Below, one piece after another: positions 8,585 to 17,312 of a stretch of 64,000 nucleotides of DNA. The notes below the pieces were generated by a model, which worked only from the letters and a program-made list of their open reading frames with translations, was not told the DNA's origin and searched no databases. Origin of the DNA: UBA1756 sp045130235 (GTDB taxonomy: Bacteria > Bacteroidota > Bacteroidia > Bacteroidales > WCHB1-69); assembly GCA_045130235.1 (NCBI GenBank), contig JBGUPJ010000044.1, positions 1-64,000 on the forward strand. The letters are read 5' to 3'. Numbering within the stretch: the stretch's first letter is position 1; each line of letters starts with the position of its first letter. Made by a program: the position numbers and the translations under genes.

Positions 8585-10597
8585 TTACCAATCCTTTTCC
8601 ATGTTTTGACGTGGAACGGGTACTGATATTCTATCTCGTTCTTTCTGAAGGTCTTTCTCGTGCTGTTTCAGGGCGTTCAGTTGTCGTTCAAGAGCTTTCT
8701 GGTCTTCGGTTTTCGGTTTGTTCTCCTGTTGGGAACCCGATGCGTCCTCTTTTTTCTGTTCATCTTTTTTGTCGCCTTGCTGTGAGTCGCCCTGTTCCTT
8801 CTGTTCCTCCTTGTCTTTTTGTTCTCCTTGTCCGCTCTGTTGTTTCATCTGCTGGCTCTCCTCTTTCCGCTGCTGTTGCTGGTCCTGTCCGGAGTTGCCC
8901 TGTTGGTTCTGCTGTTGTTGCTGGTCCTGACCTTGGCCATTTTGTTGTTGCTGTTGGTCTTGTTTCTGGTCTTGCTGGTTCTGCCCTTGTCCTTGTCCGC
9001 CCCCGCCTTTTGGCAGTAACTTTTTGGCGTACATGAGGTTGTACTTGGCATCCATGTCGGAGGGGTGGAGACGCAGGCATTTCTTATAGCTTTCGATGGC
9101 TTTCTGGTATTCGTTGTAAGCGACTTGTCGGAGTGAGTCGTTAGCTTCGTACTGGGCGAGTTGCATCAGGTACTGGCCGTTGGCGAGGTGGCTGTTGCCG
9201 GTGTTGTAGTGGGCATTGGCAGTGAAATTCTTCTGATTGTCAAATCCTTGAAGCGAATCGTTAAGGCGGGGGATGGAGTCGTAGTTGCCGATGCGATAGT
9301 TGGCGGCGATTTGGTTGAAGAGTGCCCTATTGGTGTATTGGGGGAGGGAGTCGGGGATGGTTTGGTAGGTGCGGAGAGCTTGGTGGTAGAGGCTGTCGGC
9401 GCGTTCGGGCAGGTCGTAGGGCAGGTGGTTGGGATTGAGTGAGTCGGCGATGGTGAATTGGGTGTTGGCGCTGCCGAACATCGGGTTGTCCTGTTCGATC
9501 ATGCGATGGCGGCAACCAGTCAAGAAGAGGGTGGCGACGAGCAGGAGTAGGGGGATGGCGCGGCGGGCCCGGTGGGCGGGTTTCGCGGCAAGGAGAAATC
9601 CCTCCACGACGAGTAGGATGAGTCCGGCGGCTAACGGGTATTGGTAACGCGACTCGTAGGTGGTGATTTTCACTTTTCCGAAATCGCTTTTGGCCATCTG
9701 GTCGATACTTTCAAATATGGCTTCAAAACTGGCATGCACGTTTTCCGCATGGATATATTCTCCGCCGCCTTCTTTCGCTATGTCTTTGAGTATCTTTTCG
9801 TTGAGTTTCGTAACCACAGGTCGTCCGTCCTTATCCCGTTTCACATCCTTGCCGTCAGGGATGGTGGCGCCGTTGGGGGTGCCGATGCCGATGGTGAAGA
9901 TGAGAATACCATGTTCGTGCAGTTTGCGGGCCGCTACAAGGGCATCCTCCGCATGGTCCTCGCCGTCGGAGATGAGGATGATGGCCTTCTGCGTGCGTGA
10001 GGTGGTGTCCTGATGGTTTTCGTCCTCCACATCCTCTGTCGAGATGCCGAGGGCGGCAGACGAACGGTATAACGCTTCTGAAAGGTTAGTTCCTTGTAAA
10101 GCTATCTTCTTTGTATTGAGGAGGTTGATGTAGTTTTTGGCAGACTCATAGTCGGTGGTGGCGGGCAGGGCCACTTCGGCAGTGCCTGCGAAGACCACAG
10201 CTCCTACCCGGTTGCCATTCATCTTGTCGATGCAGTGGTTGATGGCCATCTTGCAGGCTTCCAAACGGTTGGGCTTCACATCTTGTGCGTCCATACTTTT
10301 CGAAACGTCGAGGCAGAAAAGCACATCCACACCGCTGCGGGTGGCGGAGATCTCCTTGCCGGGCGTGCGCGGATTGGCGGCCGCAAGGATGAAGAAGGCC
10401 AGTGCCATCATGCAAAGGGCAAACTTGATGTGGGGCATTACTTTGCGACGGTCGGGGCGCAACCGGTTCAACAGCGGTGCGTCAATCTGTTTCCGAAGTC
10501 TTCTGCGGTCGATGAAAAACAGGGCCACATATCCTGCCACCAATGCGATAATGATGAATAGGAGATATAGAACTTTCTGATTTTCAAATTGTAACAT
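8585..10597 (-). CDS. BatB-BatC fusion: VWA membrane protein joined to TPR protein
   Basis: 670 residues in one uninterrupted frame. The BatB part (1 to about 340) has membrane helices at about 8-28, 57-75 and 322-340 flanking a VWA domain with MIDAS motif DVSKS (97-101) and DGEDH (about 212). The BatC part follows: a hydrophobic stretch ending in a lipobox-like LFLTGC (about 358-363), TPR repeats (about 400-530), a long Gln/Lys/Glu-rich low-complexity region (530-630) and a charged coiled tail. In Bacteroides the two are usually separate genes. The remnant of the BatC signal now forms an internal membrane segment. It leads the operon and has a -7 box at 10625-10632. Confidence 0.9.
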   Translation of the reverse strand: MLQFENQKVLYLLFIIIALVAGYVALFFIDRRRLRKQIDAPLLNRLRPDRRKVMPHIKFALCMMALAFFILAAANPRTPGKEISATRSGVDVLFCLDVSKSMDAQDVKPNRLEACKMAINHCIDKMNGNRVGAVVFAGTAEVALPATTDYESAKNYINLLNTKKIALQGTNLSEALYRSSAALGISTEDVEDENHQDTTSRTQKAIILISDGEDHAEDALVAARKLHEHGILIFTIGIGTPNGATIPDGKDVKRDKDGRPVVTKLNEKILKDIAKEGGGEYIHAENVHASFEAIFESIDQMAKSDFGKVKITTYESRYQYPLAAGLILLVVEGFLLAAKPAHRARRAIPLLLLVATLFLTGCRHRMIEQDNPMFGSANTQFTIADSLNPNHLPYDLPERADSLYHQALRTYQTIPDSLPQYTNRALFNQIAANYRIGNYDSIPRLNDSLQGFDNQKNFTANAHYNTGNSHLANGQYLMQLAQYEANDSLRQVAYNEYQKAIESYKKCLRLHPSDMDAKYNLMYAKKLLPKGGGGQGQGQNQQDQKQDQQQQQNGQGQDQQQQQNQQGNSGQDQQQQRKEESQQMKQQSGQGEQKDKEEQKEQGDSQQGDKKDEQKKEDASGSQQENKPKTEDQKALERQLNALKQHEKDLQKERDRISVPVPRQNMEKDW

Positions 10598-10624
10598 AAA
10601 AATCTGCCTTTTTTTTCAAGATTG

Positions 10625-10632
10625 CAAAATTA
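10625..10632 (-). promoter_or_regulatory. -7 box (TAATTTTG) for the bat operon
   Basis: The minus strand reads TAATTTTG, 28 bases before the batBC ATG. It is back-to-back with the plus-strand promoter at 10696. Confidence 0.55.
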
Positions 10633-10695
10633 CGTGTTTTTCCCGAATAATTATATTGTATCCTAAATTTTCTGCTCCATCTTCAAAAAATCCCG

Positions 10696-10703
10696 TATTT
10701 TTG
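10696..10703 (+). promoter_or_regulatory. -7 box (TATTTTTG) for the AbiEi-like gene
   Basis: TATTTTTG ends 8 bases before the ATG at 10712, so the transcript would be leaderless or nearly so. Confidence 0.5.
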
Positions 10704-10711
10704 CAGCCGCT

Positions 10712-11332
10712 ATGACTTTCCAGCAATTCTATCAGCAATTTTCGCGGTTGGGATGCGTCACCACCGAGCAGCTCTATGAGGCTGACTGTTCTTTCGACAA
10801 GAATAGTCTTACCCGCTGGTGCCAAAATGGCTATTTGGTGAAGGTGAGAAATGGACTTTATCTTTTTCCTGAATTTTTAGAAAATAATGATTTCCAATAT
10901 TTTATAGCCAATTCTATCTATCCGGATTCTTATGTCAGTCTTCATTCTGCCCTGACTTATCATGGCTATCTTCCCAATCCGCTTTCTCCCCAAATCAATA
11001 ATATAACCATTCATAAAACCAAGGAATTCCGTAATATTTTGGGGGATTTTGACTATAGAAAGGTAAAATCGGAACTGTTTTTTGGCTATGAAGAGATAGG
11101 AGAAAGCCCCTTCTCTTTTTTGATGGCCACTCCTGAAAAGGCTTTGCTCGATCTTTTTTATCTCTTTCCCATTTATTACGATACAGAACAAAAATTGCGG
11201 AATTTTGCTATTGACGAACGCAAAATTTTTGAGAATTGGGATAGTCGTTTGATGTATGATTATTTGCAAATATTTGAAAATCAAGCATTAGAAAATAGGG
11301 TTTCGATTTTTTCCAAAATGTACGGTCTGTAA
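10712..11332 (+). CDS. AbiEi-type antitoxin-like winged-helix protein, no toxin partner
   Basis: 206 residues. The N-terminal 50 residues look like the winged-helix domain of AbiEi antitoxins/transcriptional regulators (VTTEQLYEA, then KVRNGLYLFP). The rest is an AbiEi-like C-terminal domain (YVSLHSALTYHG, ATPEKALLDLFYL). AbiEi proteins normally repress and neutralise an adjacent AbiEii nucleotidyltransferase toxin. Here the next gene is corA and no nucleotidyltransferase is present on either strand. The gene is visibly more AT-rich than its neighbours, which suggests horizontal origin. It may be a solitary regulator, an anti-addiction remnant, or a pair with a toxin elsewhere. Confidence 0.75.
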   Translation: MTFQQFYQQFSRLGCVTTEQLYEADCSFDKNSLTRWCQNGYLVKVRNGLYLFPEFLENNDFQYFIANSIYPDSYVSLHSALTYHGYLPNPLSPQINNITIHKTKEFRNILGDFDYRKVKSELFFGYEEIGESPFSFLMATPEKALLDLFYLFPIYYDTEQKLRNFAIDERKIFENWDSRLMYDYLQIFENQALENRVSIFSKMYGL

Positions 11333-11393
11333 ATCAGACTTTGTTCATCACTTTTTTCACTTCAAAAAATGTAACTTTTTTCAAAAAAAAGCG

Positions 11394-11401
11394 TATTTTT
11401 G
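11394..11401 (+). promoter_or_regulatory. -7 box (TATTTTTG) for corA
   Basis: TATTTTTG lies 71 bases before the chosen corA start; no clear -33 TTG. Confidence 0.45.
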
Positions 11402-11471
11402 CCGCGTAATTGTAAACATAGTACGAATGTAGGATTTAGTTTTGTCCTTAAAAAGGAAAGGAGGTGAAATA

Positions 11472-12386
11472 ATGGTGGATACGATTAGTTTCGGTATGCT
11501 GAAATGGCATCATATCACGAATCCCACTGTGGAAGATATGGATTTTTTGAAGAATAACTTCCATTTTCACCCTCTGGACATTGAAGACTGCTACAGTTTC
11601 GTACAGCGACCCAAGATAGACGTTTACGACGATTATTATTTCCTCGTGCTTCATTTCCCCATCCTCGACGCGCGCACCAACCTGGTGAGAACGGAGGAAA
11701 CCAAGATTTTCTGGGGCCATGATTTCATCATCACGGTGGGCAATTCGCACTATGTGGTGCAGGATTTGTTTAACCTCACGAAGATGGACCCCGAGGAGAT
11801 GGAGGAGGATGAGCAGATTGGCGGTACCAGCGACGGTATTTTGTATAAAGTGCTGTATCGCATGATGAAAGAGACCTTTTTGCTGGTGGAGAAGTTGGGC
11901 ACCGAGTTGGAGGCCATCAATCGCGATTTGTTTAGCAGAAAGTCTGAAAAGACCATCGAAAGGATGTCGATTTTCCGCAAAAATATCATCCAGCTGAACA
12001 CCATGTTCAAACCGCAACTGCGTCTGTTCCACCTGTTTGAGTCGGGCGATGTGAAAGGTTATGTGGAGGACATGGAGGACTACTGGGGTAATATCCTCGA
12101 CTTTTACCAGAAGATGTGGGATATGGTGGATGACTATGGCGAATTGGTGGCCGGCCTGTCCAGCACTTTTGATTCGTTGCAGACCAACCGCACCAACGAG
12201 ATTATGCGTGTGCTGACCATCATCTCGACGATTGTACTGCCGTTGACCTTCTTCACGGGTTTGTATGGTATGAACGTAGGGCTGCCCTTTGCCGAGCGAG
12301 CATGGGCGTTCTGGGGTGTACTGGTGGTATGTGTGGTGACGGTGGTGGTGCTGCTGATTTTCTTTAAGCGAAAACGCTGGATGTGA
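11472..12386 (+). CDS. corA: CorA-family Mg2+/divalent cation channel
   Basis: Inner-membrane channel for Mg2+ (also Co2+/Ni2+ in the family). The long N-terminal cytoplasmic domain leads into the pore helix. The diagnostic YGMN motif (about residue 265) falls between two C-terminal membrane helices (about 240-260 and 278-297), followed by a basic KRKRW tail. I chose ATG 11472 (304 residues) over an in-frame TTG 30 bases upstream, because AGGAGGTG at 11459-11466 lies 5 bases before it. Such a strong Shine-Dalgarno is unusual for this phylum. The 3' end overlaps a hairpin that may terminate transcription towards the convergent relA gene. Confidence 0.95.
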   Translation: MVDTISFGMLKWHHITNPTVEDMDFLKNNFHFHPLDIEDCYSFVQRPKIDVYDDYYFLVLHFPILDARTNLVRTEETKIFWGHDFIITVGNSHYVVQDLFNLTKMDPEEMEEDEQIGGTSDGILYKVLYRMMKETFLLVEKLGTELEAINRDLFSRKSEKTIERMSIFRKNIIQLNTMFKPQLRLFHLFESGDVKGYVEDMEDYWGNILDFYQKMWDMVDDYGELVAGLSSTFDSLQTNRTNEIMRVLTIISTIVLPLTFFTGLYGMNVGLPFAERAWAFWGVLVVCVVTVVVLLIFFKRKRWM

Positions 12387-12394
12387 GCGTTTTC
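12370..12394. terminator. Hairpin between convergent corA and relA/spoT
   Basis: GAAAACGCT (12370-12378) pairs with AGCGTTTTC (12386-12394) over 9 bp with a 7-base loop, overlapping the corA stop. The A- and T-rich arms could act in both directions. Confidence 0.5.
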
Positions 12395-12402
12395 AGCTGT
12401 GT

Positions 12403-14655
12403 TTACAGCAGGTCGAATCCCACGCGTTGTATTTTTTCCAGATTGTCGATTTTGTGTAATTGCTCAATCAATTCATTGAGCGATTTGGCATTTTCGATGT
12501 AGAGCATCAGTTCGCCGGTGAACACGCCGTTTTTGGAGGCGATGTTGAGCGAGCGGATGTTGAGGTTGTGTTGTACGGAGATGATGTCGATGATCTCCTT
12601 GATCATGCCTTTTCGGTCGAAGCCTTCCATGCGCACACCCGACAAGAAGGTGATTTCCTGGTCTTTACGCCATTTTGCCTTGATGATACGGTTGCCGAAT
12701 TTCGACATCTGTTCGATGGCTTCCGGGCAGTTGGTGCGGTGTACGATGATTTCATCGCTCGAGATCTGGAAGCCTACTACCTGGTCGCCGGGGATAGGCT
12801 TGCAGCAGGGCGCGACGATGTGCTTGATTTTTTCGGAGGAGGACTCGTCGAGCATGAAGATTTCCGGATTCTTCTCCAGCTCCTCATCCAGAAGTTTGTC
12901 GAGCGTCTTTTTGGAAAGCTCGTCGCTGATGTTGCGCTGGAAGCTCTCGAGGTTTTTGTTTTTGGCGTCGGAGATGATCTGTTGAATTCTCTCCTTTGAC
13001 ATTTTGCCCGATGCGATATATTTGTAGAACTCGTATTCGGAGCGTATCTTGGTAGCAGCCCGCACTTTACCCTTGTTGGCATCGTTGCACTCAAAACCCA
13101 GCTCTTGGAAGTAGTTGTTGAGGATGCGCTCGCCCTCTTCCTTGTATTTCTTTTGTTCGAGACGGATGGCCTCTTTGATGCACTCTTTGGCGCGGGTGGT
13201 TTTCACGAAGTCGAACCACTCCACGGTGGGGTATTGGTTCTTGGAGGTGATGATTTCGAGCTGGTCGCCGTTCTTCAGCACGTAGTTGCGGGGCACGATT
13301 TCGGCGTTGACCTTGCCGCCGAGGCACTTGTTGCCGAGTTTGCTGTGGAGGTCGTAAGCGAAGTCGAGCACGGTGGAGCCGGCGGGCAGGGTGCGCATCT
13401 CACCTTTGGGAGTGAAAACGAAAACTTCCTTCAAATCGAGGTTGAGTTTGATTTCATTGAGAAAGTCGATGGCGGTGCTGTCGTCGCTTTTGAGGATGTT
13501 GCGGATCTTGTTGAGCCACTCCTCCACACGGTTGTCGTACTCCTGCGGGGTGCGGTCGGCCTCTTTGTATTTGTAGTGCGCGGCGATACCTCGCTCGGCA
13601 ATCTCATCCATTCGGTGCGAGCGAATCTGCACCTCGATCCACTTGCCGCTCTTGCTCATCACGGTGGTGTGGAGGGCCTGGTAGCCGTTGGGTTTCGGGT
13701 TGGAGAGGAAGTCACGGATGCGGTCGGGCTTGTTGTGCGGGTATATCTTGCTGACAATCCGGAAGATATCCCAGCATCGCTTGATTTCATCCTGCGGTTC
13801 GGCTTCGAAGACAAAGCGTACGGCGAACACGTCGTAAACGCCTTCGAAGTCGCATTTCTGGCGTTCCATTTTCTGGAAGATGGAGCAGATGGACTTGGTG
13901 CGACCCGAAACGGTGGCCTCGATACCTTCTGCCTTGAGCTGTTCCTCAATGGGGGTAATGAAATCCTTGATTAACGTCTCACGGTTTTTCTCGGTGTCTT
14001 TCAGCTTGTTATAGATCATGCGGTAGTTGTTGGGGTCGGTGTATTGCATCGCATAGTCTTCGAGTTCGCTTTTGATGTTGTACAGACCGAGGCGGTGGGC
14101 GATGGGGACATAGAAGTAAGTGGTTTCAGAGGAAATTTTCCACTGCTTTTCGGGCGGCATGGCGTCGAGGGTGCGCATGTTGTGCAAGCGGTCGGCGAGT
14201 TTGATGAGGATGACGCGCACATCTTCCGACATGGAGAGACATATCTTCTTGAAGGTCTCTGCCTGTATGGATTCGTTCTGGCTGAAAGGAAGATTTTCGA
14301 TTTTGGTGAGCCCGTCGATGATGCGGGTTACCTTTTCGCCGAACATCTCGTTGATATCTTCAAGGGTATAGTCGGTGTCTTCCACCACATCGTGCAGCAG
14401 GGAGCATACCACGGAGGTGGTGCCGAGGTTGATGTCTTTCACCACGATTTTGGCCACGGCGAGCGGGTGGTAGATGTAGGGTTCGCCACTTTTGCGGCGC
14501 ATGTCCTTGTGCGCCTTGACGGCCAGGGCCATGGCTTTGTGGATGCTGTTGCGCTGCTGTAGGGTGGTCTTATCCCAGACCAGGCTGAGCAGTTCGCGGT
14601 ATTTGTTGAGGATGGTTTTGCGCTCGAGTTCGGCGTCGGGGATATAAGGTTCCAT
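12403..14655 (-). CDS. Bifunctional (p)ppGpp synthetase/hydrolase (RelA/SpoT)
   Basis: 750 residues with full Rel architecture. HD hydrolase domain (about 45-200; HDVVEDTD near 90); synthetase domain (about 240-370; GRTKSI, then NPKPNGYQALHTT); TGS domain (about 405-470; VFVFTPKGEMRTLP); helical/zinc-finger-like region with CCKPIPGD (about 645); and a C-terminal ACT domain (about 675-750). It makes and degrades the stringent-response alarmone from GTP/GDP and ATP. Both catalytic halves look intact, as expected for a single Rel enzyme. It is the last gene after the symporter and nth, 18 bases from nth. Confidence 0.96.
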   Translation of the reverse strand: MEPYIPDAELERKTILNKYRELLSLVWDKTTLQQRNSIHKAMALAVKAHKDMRRKSGEPYIYHPLAVAKIVVKDINLGTTSVVCSLLHDVVEDTDYTLEDINEMFGEKVTRIIDGLTKIENLPFSQNESIQAETFKKICLSMSEDVRVILIKLADRLHNMRTLDAMPPEKQWKISSETTYFYVPIAHRLGLYNIKSELEDYAMQYTDPNNYRMIYNKLKDTEKNRETLIKDFITPIEEQLKAEGIEATVSGRTKSICSIFQKMERQKCDFEGVYDVFAVRFVFEAEPQDEIKRCWDIFRIVSKIYPHNKPDRIRDFLSNPKPNGYQALHTTVMSKSGKWIEVQIRSHRMDEIAERGIAAHYKYKEADRTPQEYDNRVEEWLNKIRNILKSDDSTAIDFLNEIKLNLDLKEVFVFTPKGEMRTLPAGSTVLDFAYDLHSKLGNKCLGGKVNAEIVPRNYVLKNGDQLEIITSKNQYPTVEWFDFVKTTRAKECIKEAIRLEQKKYKEEGERILNNYFQELGFECNDANKGKVRAATKIRSEYEFYKYIASGKMSKERIQQIISDAKNKNLESFQRNISDELSKKTLDKLLDEELEKNPEIFMLDESSSEKIKHIVAPCCKPIPGDQVVGFQISSDEIIVHRTNCPEAIEQMSKFGNRIIKAKWRKDQEITFLSGVRMEGFDRKGMIKEIIDIISVQHNLNIRSLNIASKNGVFTGELMLYIENAKSLNELIEQLHKIDNLEKIQRVGFDLL

Positions 14656-14673
14656 GGTTATTGGGGTTGAATT

Positions 14674-15333
14674 TTAGATGATTTCTGATGTTTTTTTTTC
14701 GCTGCATACGATTGACAATCCGCATTCGTCGCACTTGGGGTTGCGGGCGGTGCACACGTAACGTCCGTGCAGGATGAGCCAGTGGTGGGCGATGGGGATG
14801 GTTTCGGGCGGGAAGTGGGCGGTGAGCTGTTTCTCAACCTCCAGCGGGGTGTTGGCGTTGCGGACAATGCCGAGGCGGTGTGCCACGCGGAACACGTGGG
14901 TATCGACGGCCATGGCGGGCTGGTCGTACACGATGGCGAGGATGACGTTGGCGGTCTTGCGTCCCACACCCGGCAGGCGCGTCAGCTCCTCCATGGTGGA
15001 CGGCACCTGTCCGTTGAAGTCCGCCACCAACATCTTGGCCAGACCGCTTAAGTGCTTGGCTTTGTTGTTGGGATAGGAGACCGATTTTATCAACTCGTAA
15101 ATCTCAGATACTTCCGCTTCCGCCATCGCCTCGGGAGTCGGGAACTGGGCGAACAACCCTTTGGTGACGATGTTCACCCGCTTGTCGGTGCACTGGGCCG
15201 ACAGCACCACGGCCACGATGAGCTCGAAGCTGTTGCGGAACTCCAGCTCCGAGGCGGCATCCGGGTTGTGCTCGGCGAAGTACTGGATCAGGAAGTCGTA
15301 TTTCTGTTGGAGGGTCATGGTTCTTTTATTCAT
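14674..15333 (-). CDS. nth: Endonuclease III (DNA glycosylase/AP lyase)
   Basis: Removes oxidised pyrimidines from DNA and nicks AP sites. It has the HhH motif LPGVGRKTA with the catalytic Lys, VDTHVFRVAHRLG with the catalytic Asp, and a C-terminal [4Fe-4S] motif with C-X6-C-X2-C-X5-C spacing (CTARNPKCDECGLSIVC). I chose ATG 15333 (219 residues) because longer versions would run into the upstream symporter gene, which ends at 15371; ATG 15318 (214 residues) is an equally plausible start and closer to the 211 of E. coli Nth. It is probably in an operon with the symporter and relA/spoT. Confidence 0.95.
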   Translation of the reverse strand: MNKRTMTLQQKYDFLIQYFAEHNPDAASELEFRNSFELIVAVVLSAQCTDKRVNIVTKGLFAQFPTPEAMAEAEVSEIYELIKSVSYPNNKAKHLSGLAKMLVADFNGQVPSTMEELTRLPGVGRKTANVILAIVYDQPAMAVDTHVFRVAHRLGIVRNANTPLEVEKQLTAHFPPETIPIAHHWLILHGRYVCTARNPKCDECGLSIVCSEKKTSEII

Positions 15334-15370
15334 CTTAACTGCGAATTGCGCAGGTTGACGCGGATTTGTT

Positions 15371-16846
15371 TTATATCTTATTCTGAGTGCCTTTTGTTGA
15401 AATGGAGAGAAGTCCGACGAAGGTGAGCAGGCCGTTGACAATCAGCAGTTCGAAGCCGAATTTATAGCCCCACAGCAGTTGTTCGGAGAAGCGGTTGAGC
15501 AGCAGGCAGAGGATAGGGGAGAGGACGGCGATGACGGGTACGAGGGCGGGAAACTTGATGTTTCTTTTGGTGTAGAGGCTGAAAACGAACATGCCGAGGA
15601 TGGGGCCGTAGGTGTAGCTGGCCACGTTGAAGATGATGGTGATCAGCGAGTCGTTGTGATAGTTGGAGAAGATGATGATGGTGATGAGGAAGAGGATGGC
15701 GATGCCGACATGGATGAGGCGGCGGATGCGGGTCTGTCGTTTCGGGTCGGAGGTGATACGGTTGATGCTGATGAGGTCGTAGCACACCGAGGTGGTGAGG
15801 GCGGTGAGGGTGCCGTCGGCGCTGGAGTAGCCGGCCGAGATGAGACCGATGGTGAAGATGAGGGCGGTGGCCACGCCGAGGTGGTTGAAGGCGATCTCCG
15901 GATAAATCTTGTCGGTCTTGTGCGCGGCGATAATGTCTGCCAGGATAATGCCTTTGTTTTGGGCGTAGATGAGCAGCAGGGCGCCGAGGAAAAGGAAGAG
16001 TGCATTGGCCACCACGAGGATGCCTGAGAAGGTGAGCATGTTGCGTTGCGCATCTTTCAAGTTCTTGCAAGTCAGGTTCTTCTGCATCATATCTTGGTCA
16101 AGGCCGGTCATCACGATGGTGATGAACATACCGCTGAGAATCTGTTTGACGAAGAAGTTGGACTGATGCCAGTCGGTCTCGAAAAGCTGGGTGTGCCCGC
16201 CGTCTTTCATCTGATGCCAAATATCCGAAATGGGCATGCCTAACTGCTTGATGATGATGGTGATAGTGAGAATGAGGGCGGTGAGCATGAAGGTGGTTTG
16301 CAACGTGTCGGTCCACACCACAGTCTTGATGCCGCCGCGGAAGGTGTAGAGCAGGATGATGATGACCATGCCGGTGGCGGTGAGCCATATCGGGATACCC
16401 ATCGCGTCAAAGACGAAAGTCTGCAGCACGAAGATGACGAGGTACATTCTTAATGCTGACCCGAGCAGGCGCGACAGGATGAAGAAGATGGCGCCGGTCT
16501 TGTGGGCGGAGCCTCCCATGCGGTGCTCGAGAATCTCGTACACCGAGGTGACATTCTGTTTATAGTAGAGGGGTAGCAGTATGTAGGCGATGGTGAGGTA
16601 GCCGAGGATGTATCCGAGCACGATGCCGAAGTAGGTGAAATGGATGTTGGCCACGTCGCCGGGCACCGACATGAAGGTAACCCCCGACAGCGACGCACCA
16701 ATCATGCCATAGGCCACCACAAACCACGGCGACTTACGGTTTCCGGTGAAGTAGCTGGCATTGTCAGCCTTGCGGGCGGAGAACCACATGACGACAAACA
16801 GCAGGATGGTATATGCCGCGAAGAAGATAAGGATCAGGTTGCCCAT
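15371..16846 (-). CDS. Sodium:solute symporter (SSS family)
   Basis: 491 residues from ATG 16846, with about 13 hydrophobic segments and the SSS-family pattern (GASLSGVTFMSVPGDV near 55, GLISAGYSSADGTLTALTT near 340). It imports an organic solute with Na+; the substrate (sugar, sialic acid, amino acid or similar) cannot be told from sequence alone. The in-frame extension upstream of MGNLIL is hydrophilic and overlaps the promoter, so it is excluded. It leads the symporter-nth-relA/spoT run. Confidence 0.9.
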   Translation of the reverse strand: MGNLILIFFAAYTILLFVVMWFSARKADNASYFTGNRKSPWFVVAYGMIGASLSGVTFMSVPGDVANIHFTYFGIVLGYILGYLTIAYILLPLYYKQNVTSVYEILEHRMGGSAHKTGAIFFILSRLLGSALRMYLVIFVLQTFVFDAMGIPIWLTATGMVIIILLYTFRGGIKTVVWTDTLQTTFMLTALILTITIIIKQLGMPISDIWHQMKDGGHTQLFETDWHQSNFFVKQILSGMFITIVMTGLDQDMMQKNLTCKNLKDAQRNMLTFSGILVVANALFLFLGALLLIYAQNKGIILADIIAAHKTDKIYPEIAFNHLGVATALIFTIGLISAGYSSADGTLTALTTSVCYDLISINRITSDPKRQTRIRRLIHVGIAILFLITIIIFSNYHNDSLITIIFNVASYTYGPILGMFVFSLYTKRNIKFPALVPVIAVLSPILCLLLNRFSEQLLWGYKFGFELLIVNGLLTFVGLLSISTKGTQNKI

Positions 16847-16906
16847 GCCGTTGAGTTTTATTTTGAAGCGGATTGGTACCGCACCGCATCGTGATTCATT
16901 AGGCTG

Positions 16907-16914
16907 CAAAGTTA
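16907..16914 (-). promoter_or_regulatory. -7 box (TAACTTTG) for the symporter operon
   Basis: The minus strand reads TAACTTTG, 60 bases upstream of ATG 16846. Confidence 0.5.
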
Positions 16915-17071
16915 CGTGTTTTTTCTCAATTCTTGTGGAATTTTTCCGAAAATTTATGCACACATTATTGTGATTAACCTGAATGTAGAGGGCAGGGGAT
17001 AGGGTGTGGTGAAATTAATCGTTTTGAAATCAGAGTTTTATATTTTCTCAAAAATTTTTTTTGAAAAAGTA
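16915..17071. other. Intergenic, no gene seen
   Basis: Part of the 300-base gap between the divergent symporter and tRNA promoters. It is AT-rich, with runs of A and T near 17050-17065 that could pair (TCAAAAA/TTTTTGA-like), but no coding potential or RNA gene was recognised. Confidence 0.5.
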
Positions 17072-17100
17072 TTGTGGCAAATAAAAAAAGTGTAATTTTG
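17072..17100 (+). promoter_or_regulatory. Promoter of the tRNA-Thr/Tyr/Gly operon
   Basis: TTG (17072-17074), 18 bases, then TAATTTTG (17093-17100): one of the best matches in the window to the Bacteroidota -33/-7 consensus. It lies 46 bases before the first tRNA. Confidence 0.7.
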
Positions 17101-17146
17101 CAGCCTCGAAAACGATGGACGTTATTTGAAATCGAACACAGCACAG

Positions 17147-17219
17147 GCCGATATAGCTCAGTTGGTAGAGCAGCTGATTTGTAATCAGCCGGTCGCCGGT
17201 TCGAGTCCGTCTATCGGCT
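17147..17219 (+). tRNA. tRNA-Thr (anticodon TGT)
   Basis: 73-base cloverleaf: acceptor GCCGATA/TATCGGC, anticodon loop TTTGTAA, T-arm with GTTCGAG. The discriminator is T and CCA is not encoded. First of three tRNAs in one transcript. Confidence 0.95.
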
Positions 17220-17223
17220 CGCC

Positions 17224-17308
17224 GGGGGGGTACCAGAGCGGTCAAATGGGGCAGACTGTAAATCTGTTGGCTTAGCCTTCGGAGGTTCGAATCCTCCCCC
17301 CCCCACCA
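17224..17308 (+). tRNA. tRNA-Tyr (anticodon GTA), CCA encoded
   Basis: Class II tRNA with a long variable arm: acceptor of seven G paired to seven C, anticodon loop CTGTAAA, T-arm GGAGG/CCTCC. The mature body ends at 17305 and CCA is encoded at 17306-17308. Confidence 0.95.
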
Positions 17309-17312
17309 CCCT

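Noticed and set aside
8750..9000. Triplet-repeat expansion or frameshift in the Gln-rich region of BatBC
   Set aside because: Codons are mixed CAG/CAA with Lys, Gly and Asn interspersed and the frame continues to a normal stop; low-complexity tails are typical of BatC.
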